Assembly: GCA_964246985.1 (NCBI GenBank)
Contig: CAXTSE010000020.1
Coordinates: 1-52,763 of the forward strand
Direction: 5' to 3'
DNA: 52,763 nt
Origin: CAXTSE01 sp964246985
GTDB lineage: Bacteria; Actinomycetota; Actinomycetes; Actinomycetales; Microbacteriaceae
Shown here: piece by piece, positions 1-7,812 of the stretch
Layout: each line of letters opens with the position of its first letter
How positions within the stretch are numbered: the stretch's first letter is position 1
Made by a program: the position numbers and the translations under genes
The notes under the pieces: generated by a model
What the model was told of the DNA's origin: nothing
The model's input: only the letters and a program-made list of their open reading frames with translations
Databases searched by the model: none

Positions 1-1056
<1,056 letters not shown>

Positions 1057-1057
1057 C

Positions 1058-1525
1058 GTGCGCATCACCCTCGAGATTCCGCTGCGGTGGTCGGACTTCG
1101 ACGCCTACGCGCACGTCAACAACGCCGAGATGCTGCGGATCCTCGAGGAGGCGCGCATCCAGGCGTTCTGGCGGTCCGACGACGGATCCGGACGCGACAC
1201 GGCCGTGCTGAACGCGGGACCGGGCTCCGAGACGATCGCGTTGATCGCCCGGCAGGAGCTCGAGTACCTCGCGCCGATTCCGTTCATGCGGGCTCCGATC
1301 GTGATCGAGCTGTGGATCGGCTACATCGGCGGCGCCAGTCTCGAGATCTCGTACGAGATCTATTCGCCCGCGGGGGTCGAACCCCGCGTGCTCTACACGC
1401 GGGCGGCGACCACGCTGGTGATGGTCACGGCGGCCACGGGTCGACCGAGCCGGATCGCCGACGAGCTGCGCGAGGCGTGGGAGCCCTACGTCGAGGAGCC
1501 GCTCGTCTTCACGAAGCGTCGCTGA
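1058..1525 (+). CDS. Acyl-CoA thioesterase, 4-hydroxybenzoyl-CoA thioesterase (hotdog) family
   Basis: 155 residues, a single hotdog domain. The N-terminal stretch RWSDFDAYAHVNNAEML (residues 10-26) is the classic 4HBT signature in which an early Asp and the following Asn/Glu-rich helix form the active site that hydrolyses acyl-CoA. GTG at 1058 is chosen because it begins right after the ettA stop and places the signature at the usual distance from the N terminus. The protein is cytosolic with no signal peptide. It follows ettA closely and its 3' end overlaps, by 17 bases, the convergent transporter gene ending at 1509. The physiological substrate cannot be read from the sequence. Confidence 0.85.
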   Translation: MRITLEIPLRWSDFDAYAHVNNAEMLRILEEARIQAFWRSDDGSGRDTAVLNAGPGSETIALIARQELEYLAPIPFMRAPIVIELWIGYIGGASLEISYEIYSPAGVEPRVLYTRAATTLVMVTAATGRPSRIADELREAWEPYVEEPLVFTKRR

Positions 1526-2498
1526 CCCTCTCGCCGGATTCGGCGTCGGCACCGGTGTCGGCGTCGGCACCCTCGCCGGCTGGATGCGGCACCACCGTCG
1601 CCCCCGCGGGTGCGGGCTCGATCGACGGGGTCGCGATCGTGGCGATCACGATCCCGATCAGGGCGATCACGCCTCCCAGAGCCTTCACGGCACTGAACTG
1701 CTCGCCGAAGAGCAGGGCGAACGCGTAGCCCATCGCCGGGATGCCCGCGGTCGCGACGCCCGACACGGCGGCCGGCAGTCGCTCGGCTCCGTAGTTGAAG
1801 AGCACCATGGTCGGCGCCGTGACCACGAGGCCGAGGAACACCAGCGACCAGATCGAGGCGGGCGTCTCAGGAAGCACCGCCTGCCCGACCAGCACCTCCC
1901 ACCCGAGCCACGGCAGCATCAGCACCGTGCCCCAGATCGCGGTCGCGGTGGCGAGCACGATCGCGTCCGGCGGCTGCTCGCCCGCGTCGCGGCGCAGAAG
2001 AGCCGTGTAGACGCCGTACGACAGGAGGCCGAGCGAGCAGAGCAGCAGTCCGACGTCGAATCCGAGACCGGATGCCGCCACGAGGCCGATGCCGACCGTC
2101 GCGATGACGAGGCCGAGAGCGGTGCGCACCGAGATCCGCTCACGCAGGATCACGACGGCGGCGAGAGCCGTGAACGCGGGCAGCGTCGCGGCCGCGAGCG
2201 AGGCCGTGCCGGCCGAGGTGAACACCAGCCCGATGTTGGCGAGCGAGTAGTACATCGTCACCCCGGTGAGGCCGAGCAGGATGGTGCGAGGCCGGCGGAG
2301 CGCGGCGACGAATCCGCGGCGGCGCAGCGCGATCGGTACGAGCACGGCGAGGGCGATCAGGAATCGCAGCACCGACAGCACCGCCGGCGAGCTGCCGTCG
2401 AGCACGATCGCGCTGAGCACGTAGGTCGTCGACCACAGCAGCACGGACACGCCGACGGCGAGCAGGGGGAGCGTGGAACGACCCGGCGTGTCAGCCAC
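1509..2498 (-). CDS. EamA/DMT-family transporter
   Basis: 329 residues, almost entirely hydrophobic, with about ten predicted membrane helices arranged as two EamA repeats (first repeat opens LLAVGVSVLLWSTTYVLSAI). The family exports metabolites such as amino acids or nucleobases; the substrate here is unknown. The GTG at 2498 is preferred because it overlaps the end of the upstream NTF2-like gene by eight bases, which suggests translational coupling. Longer in-frame extensions would run through the neighbouring gene and encode low-complexity Ser/Arg sequence. The C-terminal tail after the last helix is acidic and Ala/Asp-rich. It is the last gene of a TesB, NTF2-like, EamA unit. Confidence 0.85.
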   Translation of the reverse strand: MADTPGRSTLPLLAVGVSVLLWSTTYVLSAIVLDGSSPAVLSVLRFLIALAVLVPIALRRRGFVAALRRPRTILLGLTGVTMYYSLANIGLVFTSAGTASLAAATLPAFTALAAVVILRERISVRTALGLVIATVGIGLVAASGLGFDVGLLLCSLGLLSYGVYTALLRRDAGEQPPDAIVLATATAIWGTVLMLPWLGWEVLVGQAVLPETPASIWSLVFLGLVVTAPTMVLFNYGAERLPAAVSGVATAGIPAMGYAFALLFGEQFSAVKALGGVIALIGIVIATIATPSIEPAPAGATVVPHPAGEGADADTGADAESGERVSDAS

Positions 2499-2931
2499 CG
2501 CTCGACCGCACGCTGGCCTTGCCGGTGTCGGCTTCGTAGACGGGGCGGACGTCCACCGTGTCGTAGACGATGCGGATCGCCGCGATCCGCCCGTCGTCGG
2601 ACAGCTCCGCGATATCGACGACGTCGAACGGGGCGGCTGTGCCGTTCGGCAGAGTCCAGTCGAAATGGAACAGGAACGAGACCAGTGTGGCACCGCTCGC
2701 CGAGGTCCCGACCATCGTGCCGAGAAGCGTCAGGTCGGCGGCCCCGGTGTCCGCGAAGAGCTCGGGGTAGAAGTCCGACGCGGCGCGTTCCCCGTAGAGC
2801 GGCGAGTGCACGCGCGCGTCGGGGGTGAAGAGCGTCAGCATGCTCTCGACGTCGGCGGCACCGAGAGCTGCCAGGTAGCGTTCCACCAGCTCCTCGGGCC
2901 GGAGGTCGGCCGCTGTGGGGCCGTCGGTCAC
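2491..2931 (-). CDS. SnoaL/NTF2-like domain protein
   Basis: 146 residues with the NTF2-like cone fold pattern: an N-terminal helix LVERYLAALGAADVESMLTL (about residues 14-33), then strands such as LVSFLFHFDWTLPNG and a DDGRIAAIRIVYD segment near the C terminus, typical of SnoaL-like proteins and ketosteroid-isomerase relatives. These act as isomerases, hydrolases or ligand-binding domains, and the function here is unknown. The GTG start at 2931 overlaps the TGA of the upstream tesB gene as GTGA (four bases), so the two are translationally coupled. The pairing with an acyl-CoA thioesterase hints at lipid metabolism, but that is inference from position only. Confidence 0.75.
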   Translation of the reverse strand: MTDGPTAADLRPEELVERYLAALGAADVESMLTLFTPDARVHSPLYGERAASDFYPELFADTGAADLTLLGTMVGTSASGATLVSFLFHFDWTLPNGTAAPFDVVDIAELSDDGRIAAIRIVYDTVDVRPVYEADTGKASVRSSGG

Positions 2932-3800
2932 GGTGCCGCGGGCACGCGGACCATGCCCTCCTGCGCCACGCTCGCGAGCAGCCGCCCGCCCCGGTCGTAG
3001 ATGCGGCCCAGCGACAGTCCCCGACCGCCGATCGCGTTCGGCGACTCCTGCACGTACAGCAGCCACTCGTCGACGCGGCCGTCGCGGTGCCACCACATCG
3101 CGTGGTCGAGGCTCGCGGCCTTGAGGCCCGGAGTGATCCATGAGACGCCGTGTCCGCGCATGATCGGCTCCAGGATCGTGTGGTCGCTCGCATAGGCGAG
3201 GGCCGCGCGGTGCAGATTCGGGTCGTCCGGGAGGGTGCCGACGGCGCGCATCCAGACCGCCTGGTGGGCGACCTTCTCGCCCGCCACCTGGAGGTAGATG
3301 GGCGCCTCCACGTGGCGGATGTCGAACGCGCGCTCGGTGGCCCAGAAGCGCGCGACGGGGTGGTCGACCCCGGCGAGGATGTCGGCGGTGCTGGGAAGCG
3401 TCTCCGCATCCGCGAGGTCTGCGGGCATCTCGATCTGGTGCTCGAGGCCCTCGTCGACGTCCTGGAACGACGCGATCATCGACAGGATCGGCAGCCCCTT
3501 CTGGTAGGCCTGCGTGCGCCGTGTGGAGAACGAGCGCCCGTCGTGGATTCGGTCGACAGAGAAGGTGATCGGCTGCTCGGCGTCGCCCGGACGCAGGAAG
3601 TACCCGTGCATCGAGTGCACGACGCGTTCGGATGCGGTGGTGCGGGCAGCGGCGATGAGCGACTGGGCGAGCACCTGGCCCCCGAACACGCGGCCGCCCG
3701 GCATCCACTGGCTCGGTCCCGTGAAGATGTCCTCGGAGGTGCGCGCCCCGGTGTCGGTGAGATCGAGAGCCGACAGCAGGCCCGACAGGGGGGAGCTCAT
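2928..3800 (-). CDS. tesB: Acyl-CoA thioesterase II (TesB)
   Basis: 290 residues, matching the usual TesB length, with two tandem hotdog domains. The first domain contains GGRVFGGQVLAQSLIAA and HDGRSFSTRRTQA, hallmark TesB stretches. The second contains SLDHAMWWHR (the Asp of the Asp-Thr/Ser-Gln triad), LLYVQESP and ASVAQEGMVRV (the Gln). It hydrolyses medium- to long-chain acyl-CoA to free fatty acid and CoA in the cytosol. The ATG at 3800 lies seven bases from a TAAACT -10 element, and no Shine-Dalgarno is visible, so a leaderless message is likely. The same -10 is shared with the divergent gene at 3823. The operon continues with the NTF2-like and EamA genes. Confidence 0.92.
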   Translation of the reverse strand: MSSPLSGLLSALDLTDTGARTSEDIFTGPSQWMPGGRVFGGQVLAQSLIAAARTTASERVVHSMHGYFLRPGDAEQPITFSVDRIHDGRSFSTRRTQAYQKGLPILSMIASFQDVDEGLEHQIEMPADLADAETLPSTADILAGVDHPVARFWATERAFDIRHVEAPIYLQVAGEKVAHQAVWMRAVGTLPDDPNLHRAALAYASDHTILEPIMRGHGVSWITPGLKAASLDHAMWWHRDGRVDEWLLYVQESPNAIGGRGLSLGRIYDRGGRLLASVAQEGMVRVPAAP

Positions 3801-3806
3801 GGGTTG

Positions 3807-3813
3807 TAGTTTA
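3807..3813. promoter_or_regulatory. Symmetric -10 element (TAGTTTA) serving two divergent genes
   Basis: The whole intergenic region is 22 bases. It reads TAGTTT as a -10 on the plus strand and TAAACT as a -10 on the minus strand, sharing five bases. Minus-strand spacing to the tesB ATG is seven bases (leaderless). Plus-strand spacing to the ATG at 3823 is ten bases, containing AGGAG. Start sites are inferred, not seen. Confidence 0.55.
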
Positions 3814-3822
3814 GGAGCACCG

Positions 3823-4533
3823 ATGAGCAGCTCCTTCACCTTCGCCGACGCAGCAACCCTCGACGACCTCCAGGTCTTCTTGGCACGCGCTGCGCGCATC
3901 GAGGACGGCTCCGTGCGCCTCATCGCCGGCAGCGGGGTGCTCGCGGTCTACGCGGCGGTGTTCTACCCGGCGGGCCTGCTCGACGAGGCTCCGACGGTGC
4001 TCGGCCTCCGCACGATCGCGCTCGCGCCCGGCGACGACGGTCCGGCCGCGTTCGACGTGGTCGTGCCGATCCGGTCGCTGCTGCAGCGCATCGAGCGCGC
4101 GCAGGGCGAGCGGGCGTCGCGGCTGCTCACCGGCATCCCCGACGAGACCTGGCCGGTCGCGGTGTCCCTTCCGATGGAGGTCAACACGGTGACCTGGGCC
4201 GCGATCTCGCCGCCCAAGGGCGGGTGGCGGGCGATCGCCGGCACCACCCCCGACGTGCTCGACACCGCAGCGCGGGCCGGCATCAGCGAGGTGGCGTCGG
4301 CGCTGCCCGACGGCGCCGGCGAGCAGATCGTGCGTCGGGTTCGCGCCGAGGTGTGGAGCCGTCCGATCGACGGTCTCGACCATGTTCCCGCCGGTGCCGG
4401 CTTCGCCGCGCTGGGTCTCGGCTTCCTCGGCGACGACGAGGTGCGGATCTACGAGACCGGTCCGTGGACCCGCCTCACGACCCGGCGCGGTCACGTGCTC
4501 GTCAAGCGCAAGGCGTGGACGCTGGCGCGCTGA
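3823..4533 (+). CDS. Conserved hypothetical protein
   Basis: 236 residues, soluble, no signal peptide, no family I can name with certainty. An AGGAG Shine-Dalgarno six bases before the ATG supports this start, and longer in-frame extensions run antisense through tesB. The visible pattern is an N-terminal helix LDDLQVFLARAARI, a central block resembling a self-contained alpha/beta domain (LRTIALAPGDDGPAAFDVVVPI), a conserved-looking WAAISPPKGGWRAI segment (about residues 126-139) and a basic C terminus LVKRKAWTLAR. It is transcribed away from tesB from an overlapping promoter and converges on the FAD dehydrogenase gene six bases beyond its stop. Codon use matches the neighbours, so it looks like a core lineage gene. 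Confidence 0.75.
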   Translation: MSSSFTFADAATLDDLQVFLARAARIEDGSVRLIAGSGVLAVYAAVFYPAGLLDEAPTVLGLRTIALAPGDDGPAAFDVVVPIRSLLQRIERAQGERASRLLTGIPDETWPVAVSLPMEVNTVTWAAISPPKGGWRAIAGTTPDVLDTAARAGISEVASALPDGAGEQIVRRVRAEVWSRPIDGLDHVPAGAGFAALGLGFLGDDEVRIYETGPWTRLTTRRGHVLVKRKAWTLAR

Positions 4534-4539
4534 CGCCGG

Positions 4540-6204
4540 TCAGCTCACCCCGAGCTTGCCCGCGATCGCCCGGCCCGCCTGGCGGCCTGTGAACAGGCAT
4601 CCGCCGAGGAACGTCCCCTCGAGCGAGCGATAGCCGTGCATGCCGCCGCCGCCGAAGCCGCTCGCCTCGCCGACGGCGTAGAGCCCCTTGATCGGCTTGC
4701 CGTCGGGGCGGAGCGCCTGACCGGACAGGTCGGTGCGGATCCCGCCCAGAGACTTGCGCGTCACGATGTGGAGCTTCACGGCGATCAGAGGCCGATGCGC
4801 GGCGTCGAGGAACCGGTGCGGCTTCGCCACCCGGATGAGCTTGTCGCCGGTGTACGTGCGGGCGCCCCGCACGGCGTTGAGCTGCGCGTCCTTCGTGAAC
4901 GTGTTGTCGAGCTCCCGGTCGTGCGCCTCGATCTCGCGACGGATCTCGAGGGTGTCGATCTCGACCCCGTTCGACAGCTTCCGCATGCCGGCGAACAGCT
5001 CGTCGAGTGTGTCGGCCACCACGAAGTCGGCGCCGTCCTTCTTGAACCGCTCCACCGCATCCGTCGCGCCCTTGCCGAGACGCTGACGCAGCAGCTCGCG
5101 CACGCTCTTGTCGGTGAGGTCGGGGTTCTGCTCGCTGCCCGACAGCGCGAACTCCTTCTCGAGGATGGTCTGCGTGGTCACGAACCAGCTGTGGTCGTGC
5201 CCGGTCGTCCGCAGGTAGGCGAGCGTGCCGAGCGTGTCGAAGCCGGGGAACAGCGGGATCGGCAGCCGCTTTCCGAGAGCGTCGAACCACAAGCTCGACG
5301 GGCCCGGAAGGATGCGGATGCCGTGTCGAGCCCACACGGGGGAGTGGTTCTGGACACCCTCCACGTAGTGCCACATGCGGTCGCCGTTGACGACGTGGGC
5401 GCCGGCGCTCTCGGAGATCGCGAGCATCCGGCCATCGACCGACGCCGGGACTCCGCTCAACATCTCCTCCGGCGGGGACCCGAGCCACTCGGGCCAGCTC
5501 GCCCGCACCAGGTCGTGGTTGCCGCCGATGCCGCCGCTCGCGACCACGATCGCGGGGGCTTCGAGGCTGAAGGCGCCCGTCTCGTCGCGGTTGCTGGCGA
5601 CGCCCCGTGCCGCGTCATCCGGGGCCAGGGTCTGACCCCGCACGCCGACGACGGCACCGCGTCGCACGATGAGCTCGTCGACGCGGTGCCGGAACCGGAA
5701 CTCGACGAGTCCCTGCTCGACCCCGGCGCGCACGATCTTCAGGAACGGCGCGAGGATGCCGGGGCCGGTGCCCCAGACGATGTGGAACCGGGGCACCGAG
5801 TTGCCGTGCCCGAGGGCGGTGTAGCCGCCGCGCTCCGCCCAGCCGACGACGGGGAAGAACCGGACGCCCTTGGAGCGCAGCCAGTCGCGCTTCTCGCCGG
5901 CCGCGAAGGCGAGATATGCCTCCGCCCACTCGCGGGCGTTCTCGTCCTCCTCGCGGTCGAACTCGGCGCTCGCGAACCAGTCCTGGCGGGCCAGCTCCTG
6001 GCTGTCGCGCACGCCGAGGCGCCGCTGCTCGGGGCTGTCGACGAGGAACAGGCCGCCGAACGACCAGTGCGCCTGCCCGCCGAGGCTGGCCTCGGGTTCC
6101 TGGTCGACGATGATGACGTGCTGTCCCGCCTCCACCAGTTCGGAGGCGGCGACGAGACCGGCGAGGCCGGCACCTACGACGATGACATCGGCGTTCTGCG
6201 GCAT
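4540..6204 (-). CDS. FAD-binding dehydrogenase (fumarate reductase/KstD-like flavoprotein)
   Basis: 554 residues. The N terminus DVIVVGAGLAGLVAASEL (residues 6-23) is a dinucleotide-binding Rossmann motif, followed by IIVDQEPEASLGGQAHWSFGG. A second FAD-contact region, ASGGIGGNHDLVRASWP, sits mid-protein. The C terminus GLYAVGEASGFGGGGMHG...LGGCLFTGR is the terminal FAD-binding signature of fumarate-reductase-type oxidoreductases. Such proteins carry out FAD-dependent alkene/alkane redox chemistry, as in ketosteroid dehydrogenases; this one belongs to the uncharacterised predicted-oxidoreductase branch. The ATG at 6204 puts the GxGxxG motif at the expected position. It lies 20 bases downstream of the globin gene on the same strand and probably shares its transcript. 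No heme or secretion signal is visible. Confidence 0.85.
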   Translation of the reverse strand: MPQNADVIVVGAGLAGLVAASELVEAGQHVIIVDQEPEASLGGQAHWSFGGLFLVDSPEQRRLGVRDSQELARQDWFASAEFDREEDENAREWAEAYLAFAAGEKRDWLRSKGVRFFPVVGWAERGGYTALGHGNSVPRFHIVWGTGPGILAPFLKIVRAGVEQGLVEFRFRHRVDELIVRRGAVVGVRGQTLAPDDAARGVASNRDETGAFSLEAPAIVVASGGIGGNHDLVRASWPEWLGSPPEEMLSGVPASVDGRMLAISESAGAHVVNGDRMWHYVEGVQNHSPVWARHGIRILPGPSSLWFDALGKRLPIPLFPGFDTLGTLAYLRTTGHDHSWFVTTQTILEKEFALSGSEQNPDLTDKSVRELLRQRLGKGATDAVERFKKDGADFVVADTLDELFAGMRKLSNGVEIDTLEIRREIEAHDRELDNTFTKDAQLNAVRGARTYTGDKLIRVAKPHRFLDAAHRPLIAVKLHIVTRKSLGGIRTDLSGQALRPDGKPIKGLYAVGEASGFGGGGMHGYRSLEGTFLGGCLFTGRQAGRAIAGKLGVS

Positions 6205-6224
6205 GTCCCACAGACTCGCACAGG

Positions 6225-6644
6225 TCAGGCCGAGTTCACCATGGCGTGCGCGGCCCGCTCGAGGTAGTCCCACAGCATCGACTCGTGGAGGGGGCTGAGG
6301 TCGAGGGTGTCGACTGCGGCGCGCATGTGGAGGAGCCAGTGGTCGCGCGCCTCGGGCGTCACAGGGAACGGGTTGTGCCGCATGCGGAGGCGGGGGTGCC
6401 CGCGTTCCTCGCTGTAGGTGCCGGGTCCCCCCCAGTACTGCTCGAGGAATCCGGTGAGCCGCTGGATCGCGCCCTCGAGGTCGTCCTCCGGGTACATCGG
6501 CCAGAGCACCTCGTCGGTGCGGACACCCTCGTAGAAGGCGCGCACCAGCCGCTCGAAGGTCGGGCGGCCGCCGACGGCCTCCCAGAAGGAGCCTCCGACG
6601 GGTTCGCCGCCGCCTGAGCCCATGCGCAGGGTGAGATCGGCCAT
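6225..6644 (-). CDS. Group II truncated hemoglobin (GlbO-like)
   Basis: 139 residues. The globin core starts at SFWEAVGGRPTFERLVRAFYEGV, where the FYEGV Tyr occupies the B10 ligand-binding position. It continues with LTGFLEQYWGGPGTYSEERGHPRLRMRHNPFPV, in which the RMRHNPFPV segment carries the proximal F8 His, and WLLHMRAAVDTL supplies the G helix Trp typical of group II. These small globins bind O2 and often work with terminal oxidases or detoxify reactive species. The N-terminal dozen residues are Gly-rich and disordered. It begins nine bases after the MscS stop and is followed by the FAD dehydrogenase, suggesting an mscS-glbO-dehydrogenase transcript. Confidence 0.9.
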   Translation of the reverse strand: MADLTLRMGSGGGEPVGGSFWEAVGGRPTFERLVRAFYEGVRTDEVLWPMYPEDDLEGAIQRLTGFLEQYWGGPGTYSEERGHPRLRMRHNPFPVTPEARDHWLLHMRAAVDTLDLSPLHESMLWDYLERAAHAMVNSA

Positions 6645-6653
6645 GGTCGGGCC

Positions 6654-7772
6654 TCAGTCCTTGGTGCCGAAGTCGATGGTGCGCGGGTCCTTCGTGCCGG
6701 GGACCTCGGATGCCGGCGCCGCGCCGACCGCGCCGGTCGGGTCGGTGGGCGCAGTCGGCGACCTGCGGGGGCCGCGGGGCTTCTTCACGCGCGAAGCCTC
6801 GTCGGGCACGGGGATGCCGGCGGTCTTCGGCGGGCGGGCGCCCTTGACCGAGGCGGCGCCCTCGTAGCCGGTCAGGACGATCGAGTTGAGCTTCGGCAGC
6901 TTGACGCCGAGCTCGTCGAGCGATCGCTTGAGGCGTCCGCGCAGCTCGCGGGCGACGTCGTCCTTCGAGCCGGATCGGGTCTTGACGACGAGTCGGATGA
7001 CGATGGCCTCGGCCGAGATCGACTCGATTCCCCAGACCTCGGGCTTCTCGAGGATGAGACGCTTCCACTTGCTCTCGTCACGCAGCCCGACGGCTGTCGC
7101 GAGCATCCGCTGCTCGACCTCGTCGACGTCGGCGTCGTACGGGACGGCGAGGTCGATGATGACGCGTGCCCAGCCCTGCGACAGGTTGCCGACGCGCAGG
7201 ATCTCGCCGTTGCGGACGTACCAGAGGGTGCCGTTCACGTCGCGCACCTGGGTGATGCGGATGCCGACCGATTCGACGACGCCGGTCGCCGGTCCGAGGT
7301 CGACGACGTCACCCACGCCGAGCTGGTCCTCGGAGACCATGAGCAGTCCGTTGAGCACGTCCTTCACGACGTTCTGGGCGCCGAATCCGAGGCCTGCGCC
7401 GAGTGCGGCGGTGATCAGCGAGAAGGCGGCGGTCGCTCCGGGGAACGCGACCGAGACGATCAGCACGGCCGCCACGATCACGATCAACGTCGTGACGACG
7501 CTGTTGAGGACGCCCCCGAGCGCGCGGGTGCGCTGCACGACGCGCACCGCCAGGAGCGGTGAGGACATGAGCGCTTGGGTGTCGTCGACGTTCTGCCGCT
7601 TCTTGACCCCCGACACGACCCTGTTCACGACGCGGGCGATCACGAACGACAGGACGAACCGGACGAGGATCGCCACGAGCACGATCAGCAGGACCTGCAG
7701 CGGGATGCTCCAACCGGACGCCCAGAACGCCTCGACGGAGGCGACGAACGCGGGCCAGCTGGTGAAGTCCAT
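6654..7772 (-). CDS. Mechanosensitive ion channel of the MscS family
   Basis: 372 residues. Two to three N-terminal membrane helices precede the pore helix region AALGAGLGFGAQNVVKDVLN, with the Gly/Ala-rich pattern of MscS TM3. The cytosolic beta and alpha/beta domains follow (VGDVVDLGPATGVVESVGIRI, TLWYVRNGEI). MscS channels open on membrane tension to release solutes during hypo-osmotic shock. The C-terminal 60 residues are a Pro/Ala/Thr-rich, charged, probably disordered tail not needed for the fold. The ATG at 7772 is preceded by a TAAACT element nine bases upstream, compatible with a very short leader. It heads the unit with the globin gene. Confidence 0.88.
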   Translation of the reverse strand: MDFTSWPAFVASVEAFWASGWSIPLQVLLIVLVAILVRFVLSFVIARVVNRVVSGVKKRQNVDDTQALMSSPLLAVRVVQRTRALGGVLNSVVTTLIVIVAAVLIVSVAFPGATAAFSLITAALGAGLGFGAQNVVKDVLNGLLMVSEDQLGVGDVVDLGPATGVVESVGIRITQVRDVNGTLWYVRNGEILRVGNLSQGWARVIIDLAVPYDADVDEVEQRMLATAVGLRDESKWKRLILEKPEVWGIESISAEAIVIRLVVKTRSGSKDDVARELRGRLKRSLDELGVKLPKLNSIVLTGYEGAASVKGARPPKTAGIPVPDEASRVKKPRGPRRSPTAPTDPTGAVGAAPASEVPGTKDPRTIDFGTKD

Positions 7773-7812
7773 GGTGCGCCCAGTTTACGAGGAGCCGTCT
7801 GGGCCCCGGCCG

